From assembly GCA_024278595.1 (NCBI GenBank), contig JAJRSW010000099.1, forward strand, positions 69,573 through 133,572: 64,000 nucleotides of DNA. Direction: 5' to 3'. Source of the stretch: Fidelibacterota bacterium (lineage in GTDB: Bacteria; Fidelibacterota; UBA8477; JABMPR01). Under the pieces are notes generated by a model. That model was not told the origin of the DNA and searched no databases. It worked only from the letters and a program-made list of their open reading frames with translations. Numbering within the stretch: position 1 is the stretch's first letter; each line of letters starts with the position of its first letter. A program made the position numbers and the translations under genes. This document shows positions 27,690 through 35,642 of this stretch, one piece after another.

Positions 27690-30044
27690 ATGACATTTGA
27701 GATGATCTTTGTACTCTCCGTTCTGGGACTGGCCGTGCTGTTTTTTGTTACGGAGTGGCTCCGGGTTGATCTTGTTGCACTTTCCGTCCTGCTTATCCTG
27801 TCCATATTTGGCCTGGTTACCCATCATCAAGCAATTGCCGGTTTCAGTAATACGGCCCTCATCACCATCGCCTCAGTTTTGGTGCTCAGTGCTGGTCTGG
27901 TGCGGACAGGAGTGGCCCAGATCCTGGGCGGGCAGATCCTCAAACTGTCAGGTGATAGCGAGATCAAATTATTGATCATCATGATGGTCACCGTCGGTTT
28001 GCTTTCAGGTGTGATGAATAATATTGGGGTGGCTGCCCTGATGCTGCCGGTGGTCCTGGAGATCGCCCGCCGAACTGGGCGTTCACCCTCCAAGTTGCTC
28101 ATCCCCCTGGCTTTTGCCTCACTCTTTGGCGGACTGACAACCCTGATCGCCACTGCACCGAACATTTTGATCAGCAGCGCTTTGGAGGCTGGTGGCTATG
28201 AACCCTTCAAGCTTTTTGATTTTACGCCAGTCGGTGTTGTTGCTTTGGTCGTGGGCATAGCGTACCTGGTCCTGTGGGGGCGACACCTATTACCAGATCG
28301 TGACCTGGGGCGCTCCACATCCATTACAGATACCTTAAATGGTCAATATGAACTTAATGAACGTCTTCTGACCATGACCTTGCCTGAGAATTCACCCCTG
28401 GCCAATAAAAACCTGGCTGAAAGTCGCCTGGGATCGGCGCTGGGATTCAATGTACTGGCAATCATTCGGGGCGAGCAGACCCTGCTAGCACCTGGACCTG
28501 ATACGCAATTACGATCGCATGATAAATTATTAGTCGGTGGGCGACGAGATCAAGTGGGTACGCTCCAGGATTGGAAAACACTGACCCTCGAACATGGCTT
28601 TCTCATTGGAGAACATGAATTGGGTCAGGCACTTAAGTTTGCTGAGTTCAAGATCGCACCAAATTCAACCTATATTGGAAAAACATTTAAAGAGGCGGGT
28701 ACCCGTAATTCATTCGGTATTAATATTCTGGCTGTTATCCAGAAGAACAAGGTACGCGTTTCGCGACTCAGAAACTACCGGTTCAATAAAGATGATCTAT
28801 TGATCGCCATCGGTCAATCTGACGAGCTCGACAGCATGCAGGAAAGTAAGGATTTTACAGTATTTGCCTATGTCAGCCCCCGTAAGATCGCGCTTAGGTA
28901 CAAATTACATCGTAACCTGATTGGGATCCATATTCCCCCTGGATCGACCCTGGCCACACGCAGCCTGGGTCGGAGTCATCTGAAAAGTGCACTGGGGATC
29001 AATGTACTGGGCATCAAGCGGAATAATAAGATCGAATTCATGCCTGCTGCCGAGACCCAACTGGAAGCTGAAGATATTCTTATTGTCATCGCTGAACCTG
29101 AAATCCTGGAAATCCTCAATTGCCTCCAGAACCTGAAATTGGAAGAGCAGGAAAAAACCGATCTGCAAGCTCTGGAATCGGATGAAGTGGGTGTGGCTGA
29201 GATCATTTTATCACCACGGACATCCGTGGCTGGCAAAACGGTGGGGGAGCTTTTCTTTCGTGAAAAATTTGGACTCTCTGTGCTGGCCATCTGGCGCAAG
29301 GATCGTGCCTTCCGCACGAATCTACGTGACTTTGCTCTGGAACCCGGCGATGCCTTGATGGTCTATGGCATGCGGGAGGATCTGGTCAGGCTCCAGCAGG
29401 AAGATGACTACCTGGTGGTTAGTGGTCTGGATCAGCCCATTTACAAGAAAGAAAAGGTGCTCATCGCTGCCGGAATAGAGCTGGGTGTTTTGGCCACGGT
29501 AGCGCTGGGTTGGTTGCCCATATTCATTGCAGCACTGTCAGGGGCTATATTGATGGTGCTCACTCGCTGTATTAGTATGGATGAAGCTTATGAAGCCATT
29601 GAATGGAAGGCCATCATGTTGATTGCCGGCATGTTGAGTCTGGGGGTCGCCATGCAGGAAACGGGCGTGACCACGCTCCTGGCGCAGTACATGCTTGAAT
29701 CTTTGGCGTCCCTGGGGCCGCAGGGAATTTTGGCTGGTCTGTTCATTATCACCTGTCTGTTTGCCCAGATTATGCCCACGGCAGCTGTGGCGGTCCTCAT
29801 GGCTCCCATAGCACTGATCACTGCTGCAGATCTGGGAATGTCGCCCTATGCCCTGATGATGGTGGTGGCCATTGGCAGCTCCAGCAGCTTTTTAAGCCCG
29901 GTGGGACACCCCGTGAACTTACTGGTCATGAGTATTGGCGGGTACCGGTTCACTGATTACACCAAAGTCGGGTTACCGCTGGTGATCTTATTTGGCTTGA
30001 TTGCGGTGTTTGTTTTACCGCTGTTCTGGCCACTGTATCTTTGA
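27690..30044 (+). CDS. SLC13-family permease with four RCK_C (TrkA-C) domains
   Basis: A 784-residue inner-membrane transporter of the divalent anion:Na+ symporter/ArsB-like superfamily (SLC13, SAC1-like). Membrane halves lie at about 1-200 (NNIGVAALMLPVVLEIARRTGRSPSKLLIP) and 590-784 (MPTAAVAVLMAPIALITAADLG and SSSFLSPVGHPVNLLVM). Between them are four RCK_C-type regulatory domains at about 220-290, 310-390, 405-485 and 505-585, each with the pattern x-G-(K/R)-T/S-L...G.NVLAI...L..DD.L.V. Likely substrates are sulfate, other anions or dicarboxylates; the family does not settle this. Confidence 0.88.
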   Translation: MTFEMIFVLSVLGLAVLFFVTEWLRVDLVALSVLLILSIFGLVTHHQAIAGFSNTALITIASVLVLSAGLVRTGVAQILGGQILKLSGDSEIKLLIIMMVTVGLLSGVMNNIGVAALMLPVVLEIARRTGRSPSKLLIPLAFASLFGGLTTLIATAPNILISSALEAGGYEPFKLFDFTPVGVVALVVGIAYLVLWGRHLLPDRDLGRSTSITDTLNGQYELNERLLTMTLPENSPLANKNLAESRLGSALGFNVLAIIRGEQTLLAPGPDTQLRSHDKLLVGGRRDQVGTLQDWKTLTLEHGFLIGEHELGQALKFAEFKIAPNSTYIGKTFKEAGTRNSFGINILAVIQKNKVRVSRLRNYRFNKDDLLIAIGQSDELDSMQESKDFTVFAYVSPRKIALRYKLHRNLIGIHIPPGSTLATRSLGRSHLKSALGINVLGIKRNNKIEFMPAAETQLEAEDILIVIAEPEILEILNCLQNLKLEEQEKTDLQALESDEVGVAEIILSPRTSVAGKTVGELFFREKFGLSVLAIWRKDRAFRTNLRDFALEPGDALMVYGMREDLVRLQQEDDYLVVSGLDQPIYKKEKVLIAAGIELGVLATVALGWLPIFIAALSGAILMVLTRCISMDEAYEAIEWKAIMLIAGMLSLGVAMQETGVTTLLAQYMLESLASLGPQGILAGLFIITCLFAQIMPTAAVAVLMAPIALITAADLGMSPYALMMVVAIGSSSSFLSPVGHPVNLLVMSIGGYRFTDYTKVGLPLVILFGLIAVFVLPLFWPLYL

Positions 30045-30071
30045 GGAAGACTCGTACTGGATAAACAAGAA

Positions 30072-30096
30072 TGAAGCCCCGGGATCCGGGGCTTCA
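30072..30096 (+). terminator. Strong 11-bp hairpin after SLC13 gene
   Basis: TGAAGCCCCGG (30072-30082) pairs perfectly with CCGGGGCTTCA (30086-30096) over a 3-nt loop. No T-run follows, so it may act as an mRNA-end stabiliser or a Rho-assisted terminator. Confidence 0.55.
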
Positions 30097-30389
30097 AGTG
30101 GGCAAGGAGGGACTGGTGATGAGAGAGTAGGAGTAACTTTTAATCCCTAATTCAATTGTCGGTATTATTCAGTGATAAATTAGAAATTCCATGCTCCGAT
30201 CGGTTCCCCAAATATTCCTGATATAAATCTGATAAAAAATAATAAAGCTGGATGAAATTCGATAAATGAACATCATCCCAGCTTGTATAAGTGTGCCTAT
30301 TCTGAAAACCTTGCAGCCAGCCCGGGAGACGGTCTGCGCCCAATCAGGTTTATTCTGCCCCAGTATAGGGATTCCCCTGATAATTTCTT

Positions 30390-30414
30390 GCTCCAGTTTG
30401 ACTTATACTGGAGC
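30390..30414 (+). promoter_or_regulatory. Operator-like inverted repeat upstream of lipoprotein gene
   Basis: GCTCCAGT (30390-30397) and ACTGGAGC (30407-30414) are perfect 8-bp arms with a 9-bp AT-rich spacer, one helical turn and a half centre to centre. A TTGACT hexamer lies within. It sits 48 bp before the lipoprotein ATG, a plausible binding site for a dimeric regulator. Confidence 0.4.
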
Positions 30415-30461
30415 TGTATGAAAACACAATTATCAGCAGCGCAATCAAATCGGGGACCATC

Positions 30462-30857
30462 ATGAGACCACTAAACATTGTTTTAACCATTTTTACGGCA
30501 TTATTCATCTTTAATTGTGAAAAGCAGTTGTATGTAGAAACGGGTGTCAACTGGAGCGATGATACCTATTTTAATTCTGACGGAGATTGGTATTTGGCCA
30601 TATCCGAAGGCAGTTATTCAATAGGGGGCGGAGCTGCCATCGTAGTGGTTGATCAATTACCTCTCACCCGGGGCAAAAATACCTCACAACGGTTTGTGCT
30701 GAGTTCAGGATCCGAGGGTGATATCACAGCCTTTGTATATTTGGATGTAAATGAGAACGGAAGCTATGATGATGGTTATGATAAGATCACGGGATACAAA
30801 TACAATTATTCCGACTCAGGTGAAACCACCAGTATTGCTGTCTCGGCTTTCTATTGA
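30462..30857 (+). CDS. Small lipoprotein, function unknown
   Basis: A 131-residue protein with a lipoprotein-like signal (LFIFNC, Cys19; Asn before Cys is unusual). GGGGACC precedes the ATG. The mature part is beta-rich and ends VYLDVNENGSYDDGYDKITGYKY, an acidic loop that might bind calcium. No family is recognised. It ends 66 bp before the second palindromic element. Confidence 0.55.
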   Translation: MRPLNIVLTIFTALFIFNCEKQLYVETGVNWSDDTYFNSDGDWYLAISEGSYSIGGGAAIVVVDQLPLTRGKNTSQRFVLSSGSEGDITAFVYLDVNENGSYDDGYDKITGYKYNYSDSGETTSIAVSAFY

Positions 30858-30923
30858 TATTGGCTCGGTAATACCCGGTTCAGCTCCAAGAAATTCATAA
30901 TTGTCTTCATCTTTTACCGTTTA

Positions 30924-31103
30924 ATACCATCTTCACCTCCAGATGCGCGGTATATTCTTCATATTTTCCATTTTTACTTCACCTTAAATATTTACCATGG
31001 CTATACTTCGATGAACTCAGCACGAGTGGCTATGCAAAACATTTGATGCTTGTAAAAAAAATATCTTGAATCTCCTCAGCGCATTTGGAACTGAAAATGG
31101 TAT
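30924..31103 (+). repeat. 180-bp palindromic element, copy 2 (inverted relative to copy 1)
   Basis: It begins ATACCA and ends TGGTAT, with 25-bp imperfect inverted ends (4 mismatches). Aligned with the reverse complement of 26645-26805 it matches along nearly the whole length, with an extra ~20 bp in the centre. It lies between two convergent genes; its last base is the first base of the plus-strand trinucleotide that forms the TGA stop of the minus-strand gene (31103-31105). Confidence 0.8.
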
Positions 31104-32844
31104 CACTTAATGAGCAACATTTTTCTGGTTTGCCTGATCTCCCCAAGTTGTAGTCGGTAGAAGTAGATACCTGTGGCTACTTTTAAACCCTGATCATTGG
31201 TACCATTCCACTGAACCTCATAGGCTCCTGCCGTGCGACAATCATGGACCAGAGTAGTGATCCGTTGTCCCAATACATTATAGATGGTCATTTCTGTGTA
31301 TCCAGGAACCGATAATTCATAACTGATCACAGTGTCGGGGTTGAAGGGGTTGGGATAATTCTGAGCCAGAGAGAACTGCTGGGGGGTCATTTCAGAATCA
31401 TTTTCATTGCTCACAACAATGCTTGAGTTATGACCGAAAAATCCAATATCGGTACCTGCTAAAAGTTCATCATAAAAGAGGACATTTATCCTGGTACCAG
31501 TGGGGTAGGCGTACGCCATTATCCAGGAGGTACCTGCCAGATCAAAGGAGTAGATCTCATTGTCCACAGCAACATAAACAGTGTCCAGACCGATCGTGAC
31601 GGCAGTCGCTTCAGTACCGGGTAACATTGGAAACCCGGATGAACCCATATTTGACCAAAGACCAGTACTAGTTAAAGGTTTGATATATGCAGTGGGATGA
31701 TTTGTACCTGCATCTGTGCCAACGGCATACAAGGTATCCCTGGCAGGGGATAACACCAGATCCCAGAGCGTGGCAACAATGACTGAGCCTGAACTTGTGC
31801 CTATTGGACCCATATCTTGGGCTATGGTCCAGGTTGCACCGGATTTAACTGCCCGATACACACTGTATCCTTGAGGGACACTCAAGTCATACAACGCACT
31901 CAAATAGGCCACGGTATCGGTTCCTTCAATGTTGAAGACGATGTCAGATACATCCACATCCTGTCCAACAATACTGGCTTCAAGCAACAATTGATCCCAG
32001 GTTGCCCCCCGATCCTGCGAATAGAATACACCCCCTTTGTCGTTGCCCTGGATCTCGTAACCAGCAAAGATGATGGAACTGTCATAATCACAAACCTCGA
32101 TAGCCAGACATTTGGTTCCCACATTTGAGTAATTGTAAGGAGCGCTTTCAGGTGTGAATACCTGGTTCCAGGTGGTTCCTTCATCCAGAGTCTGATAAAC
32201 TCGAACATTACCAACGTACACTATATTACTGTCACTGTGATCCAACTCTGCAGAGTAGTAGGGTGAGCCATCGCTATTGGGGAAGATCGCATTGGTCCAT
32301 AAAGCCCCCGTCAGGTAATCATCGACGCGATGGGGGAGTCAACGTGGGGTGTACCGACACCTGCTGGACTCAGATCTCCAAAGTGTAAATCAGTTCCATC
32401 AACAAAAAGCATTCTGTCATCAAGAATTTCCAGGGCTGGAATGTTCATTCCCGGGACGACCGAAGTCACTGCACCCGTATTGGGGTCCGCAGAATAGATG
32501 GTATTATTATGTAAAAAAAAGACCAGCCCGGATGATTCGTGGGCTGCAATCTTTTGAATGCCGCTTCCATAGCCTGCGGCAGCATCCACACCGGGAACCA
32601 CAGAGAAGGCTCCATAAACCGGTGAGGTCGTATTGCTGTAAATATCAGCGTAAAACAAAGAATTGGCACTTTCCGTAGCAATGAAGATACGGGATGTGTC
32701 AACACTTAGTGGAATACCGGCAATATCATTGATTAGGCCACCGTACACAGCTTCTACCTTGGGTGCGTCTAACTGGCCAAAGGCCAACTGGGTTGAGATG
32801 ATTAAACCCATGAAAACGATTTTGTGCATGTACGAGCGTTTCAT
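31103..32844 (-). pseudogene. Secreted BNR/VPS10-like T9SS protein broken by a frameshift
   Basis: A minus-strand gene in two frames. The 5' part starts at ATG 32844 (AAGGAG 7 nt upstream), has a signal peptide ending LAFGQ and runs to a stop at 32311. The 3' part continues in the next frame as RVDDYLTGALWTNAIFPN...ELDHSDSNIVYVGN to 31103. Adding one C to the C5 run (plus-strand G5, 32332-32336) joins them exactly. The protein has sortilin/BNR-like repeats (SQDRGATWDQLL, LDEGTTWNQVF) and a T9SS type A sorting domain (NYPNPFNPDTVISYEL). The break may be real, phase-variable, or a sequencing indel. Confidence 0.8.
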
Positions 32845-33201
32845 AAAAGAACTCCTTTTATTAACCATTTCATTTGAGCATCGGTATGAAAGTAATACAC
32901 TCGGGAATTCATCTCGTGATATAGGTCATGACAAAAAGAGTCGTAATTAGAAAGTATCTGGCCAAGGGTGCTGAATATTGATATTAAAGCGCATCTATAT
33001 GCAGTAGATACAGTCATATATAGATATATTTCACTTGAACTATAGGGTGATCCTGATGCGCCCCAGGTCACAAGTTGTGGCAAACAATAGCTACAATATT
33101 TACACTATGCAGAGTATTCCACAACGATAATCCCATTGGTGGTCAGGAATTACTACCTGGTATGGGCAGAAAATGTCCTGCCGTAGCTGGCCATCAAATC
33201 C
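32845..33201. other. Intergenic region between the frameshifted T9SS gene and the haem operon
   Basis: 357 bp with no supported gene. It would hold the promoter of the minus-strand T9SS gene (AT-rich, around 32900-33040) and the end of the haem operon transcript. I see no convincing terminator hairpin. Confidence 0.45.
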
Positions 33202-34806
33202 TCAAAACTGCCGACTGGCACTCAAACTAAAACGGTAAAACAACTCCCCATCTTCCTGCTCAAAGCGGGTTCTTAACCTGAGCCGGTTCAACCAGGCCAC
33301 TTTTGCCGATAGTGAGATCTCCGGCATGTGGCGGGTTCTGAAACCGGTTTCACCGATGATCCGATACATAAATAATTCATCGTACAGATCCACATCCAGC
33401 CAGGGCAGTACCCGCTTGCCCAGGGAGGCATAGAGGCGACCACCCTCACTCAAATAAGACAACATCACCATCCCACCACTGGCAAGCGAGAGATCCAGAG
33501 ACGTGAACCGTCGGTGGTTCACTGTCAGACCATAGATCTGTATGTTCCGACTTGTTCCATCAGTGCGGTAAGTCGCTTGACCACCAATGGTCAAGCCCGA
33601 ACTTCTGACCCAGCTAAGCCCGCTGTTCCAGGAATGTCTGGCTGCCTCATCAAATTCTGTTTCTACCGAATCCAGTAGATCGATGACATTTTCACGATAA
33701 CTGTAGCGCAGATTGGCGGTTACGCCCCGCAGTATGCGCCAGTTCAGGGATGACCGGAAGCGGGTTACAGAGATGAACTTTCGGGCCTCTGATTGGTCCA
33801 GTAGATCCAGATCGAACTGTCCGTGACTGCGGATACGCAGACCGTGAACCAATTTGAGGGTGGTCCCCAGATGCAGATAGTTCCGGGCAAGCTCACCATT
33901 CTCGATCTCAGCAATAGTTCCCAATTGGAGATTTCCCCAACTGAAGCGCTCTTCATCAATAAACCCGAATTTACTGCGACGTGTATCATTCCCCAGGTTA
34001 ACAATGGCTGCCTCCAGCCCGGTCACCAGAGCTACGACCCGCCGGTCTGTCCGCCAGGTAACTCCCAAGCCGTCTATGGTACCCAGTGTGGAAAATTGTG
34101 GGTGATACATCCTGCCAAAAAGGTAGTTGAAACGGCTGCCGGGTCGTTGGTAATTGAACATGACAGAGTATAGTTTTGTATCCGGACCTTGATCACCCGA
34201 TGACTGGTTGCTCCGCAGGTAGACACTGGCATCCAAATGTCTGATCCCCAGATCAAGCACCTTAAATTGGCCATAAACCGATCCTCTGGTCTTCCCAGCT
34301 ACATTGGGATCGCCTCCTCGGGAATCAATTCTGGTTGAAACATATCCAGTGAAAGTAGGAGCGAACCGATTTGCATCAAGATCCTGGCTGGAACGGTTCC
34401 GTTGTTCGTAAGCACTGCTGTCCAGGAATACGCGCATCGGTACCTCTTCTACAGTACTACTATCTGCGAGCTGGAGCTCCTGGATCATTGGTGGTTCCGG
34501 GATATTTCGCTGGATCTTCACCACATCGCCGATCTGCCAGTCCAGCTTAACCGAGTCAAGTGCAACAAGAGCGGCTGAGGATCCACTCAGCTGCGAAATG
34601 ATGGCCACACCCAGGATAGTACCTTCTCTGGCTACTTGAACACTGTCCCCGGCTTGTAATCCAGCCTTTTTTCCCAGGTCGATGTAAGCATTGTCCTTAC
34701 TGATGTAGGTGATGACCCCGGTTTTAAGTCCCTGAGCCCCGACAAAACCCATGAGCATGAATGGAATTAACAGTTGACTTATGAATGTTTTGAATGGCTT
34801 ATTCAT
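33202..34806 (-). CDS. Outer-membrane beta-barrel candidate of the multihaem operon
   Basis: A 534-residue protein, last gene of the haem operon. Its ATG overlaps the stop of the preceding cytochrome by one base (TAATG). It has a signal peptide ending FVGAQ. Next is a short SH3-like periplasmic domain (about 27-100, KAGLQAGDSVQVAREGTILGVAII). A long stretch of alternating beta strands rich in Arg, Tyr and Gly follows, and the protein ends SASRQF; a C-terminal Phe is typical of outer-membrane barrels. It resembles no named porin by eye. In this operon the obvious role is the porin sheath of a porin-cytochrome conduit. That role is an inference. Confidence 0.65.
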   Translation of the reverse strand: MNKPFKTFISQLLIPFMLMGFVGAQGLKTGVITYISKDNAYIDLGKKAGLQAGDSVQVAREGTILGVAIISQLSGSSAALVALDSVKLDWQIGDVVKIQRNIPEPPMIQELQLADSSTVEEVPMRVFLDSSAYEQRNRSSQDLDANRFAPTFTGYVSTRIDSRGGDPNVAGKTRGSVYGQFKVLDLGIRHLDASVYLRSNQSSGDQGPDTKLYSVMFNYQRPGSRFNYLFGRMYHPQFSTLGTIDGLGVTWRTDRRVVALVTGLEAAIVNLGNDTRRSKFGFIDEERFSWGNLQLGTIAEIENGELARNYLHLGTTLKLVHGLRIRSHGQFDLDLLDQSEARKFISVTRFRSSLNWRILRGVTANLRYSYRENVIDLLDSVETEFDEAARHSWNSGLSWVRSSGLTIGGQATYRTDGTSRNIQIYGLTVNHRRFTSLDLSLASGGMVMLSYLSEGGRLYASLGKRVLPWLDVDLYDELFMYRIIGETGFRTRHMPEISLSAKVAWLNRLRLRTRFEQEDGELFYRFSLSASRQF

Positions 34807-35642
34807 TAATCCCCGCATTTCGAATTATTACCGTTGGGGTGACAACTTAAACAATCCTGAGGAATTACGCCTGTTCGCGGATAGGTCAAACCATCACATC
34901 GCTCACAAGAGCCATCTTCACAATGTTCAGCATTCATATCAGAAACGCTGTGACAGCCCGAGCCAAAACAGGTGAAAGTCTGATAATCTCCTGCCTGGAT
35001 ATGACAGGTTGAACAATTATTCCATCGGCCTCGGTGTTCACCACTGTAGATCGGGAAGAAGATACCATGATTAATTGCCAGGATCTGATCCCAGCGGGTG
35101 GGTGCATGACAAGTCGAACAATCAGCTTGGTTCGTCAAGCCGTCGTGAGCAGCTAGTTCACTGAGGAAATCTACCGCATGACAATCCTCACAGTATAGGG
35201 AGGGAGTCATACCTGGTCTGGTATGACAGAAATAGCAATCCAGACTATGGTGAGCGGCTGCTAAGGGGAAGAGGGTCTGGTCATGGCGGCGAAATGCCTG
35301 GGCTGGATCCCAATTTTCAGGTGAATGACACTCCTGACATCCATTCCCCCAGTAATTTTGATGAATATCCTGGTGGCAATCAATGCATCGATCACCTTTG
35401 GTTTGAAATTTATGAAATTCATCAAGGGATGCCCCTGAATGACACTGGGTACATGTCAAGTCGGCATGGGTGTATGCCAAAACAAATGGTGTATCCTGGT
35501 CATGATCAAACACTGGACTGGCAGATAATGGCAACCAGTTTCCCGGTGTGTGGCAGTTCATACACGTGCGGGTGCTATCAAGCCCAGCCTGGGAAAAGGC
35601 CATGCTGAAACTGACCAACAAGTAGAGGCTAATCTGTTTCAT
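34806..35642 (-). CDS. Decahaem c-type cytochrome (9 CXXCH + 1 CX4CH)
   Basis: A 278-residue exported cytochrome. I start it at 35642 (MKQISLYLLVSFSMAFSQ signal peptide), overlapping the end of the giant cytochrome by 14 bp. I count nine CXXCH haem sites (CMNCH to CLSCH) and one CX4CH (CFGSGCH). The spacing and His-rich segments resemble cytochrome c3/c7-type multihaem proteins. The last ~85 residues (FPIYSGEHRGRWNNCSTCH...DCLSCHPNGN) are closely related to the C-terminus of the 38-haem protein, pointing to a common docking or assembly role. It has no lipobox, so it is probably soluble or bound to the barrel. Confidence 0.88.
   Translation of the reverse strand: MKQISLYLLVSFSMAFSQAGLDSTRTCMNCHTPGNWLPLSASPVFDHDQDTPFVLAYTHADLTCTQCHSGASLDEFHKFQTKGDRCIDCHQDIHQNYWGNGCQECHSPENWDPAQAFRRHDQTLFPLAAAHHSLDCYFCHTRPGMTPSLYCEDCHAVDFLSELAAHDGLTNQADCSTCHAPTRWDQILAINHGIFFPIYSGEHRGRWNNCSTCHIQAGDYQTFTCFGSGCHSVSDMNAEHCEDGSCERCDGLTYPRTGVIPQDCLSCHPNGNNSKCGD

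Larger units (their letters stand above)
30045..30461. other. Intergenic region with three inverted repeats
   Basis: No gene is supported in these 417 bp. It contains a strong hairpin just after the transporter (30072-30096), a bulged hairpin (30245-30284, AAGCTGGATGA with TCATCCCAGCTT) and an operator-like inverted repeat (30390-30414). Confidence 0.5.

Noticed and set aside
26645..31103. A CRISPR array or tandem repeat locus
   Set aside because: The two copies are single, palindromic and 4 kb apart, with no regular spacers or cas genes.
32934..33100. A third copy of the palindromic element
   Set aside because: Only short GCGCATCT and GATGCGC matches; ends ATACCA/TGGTAT and interior do not align.
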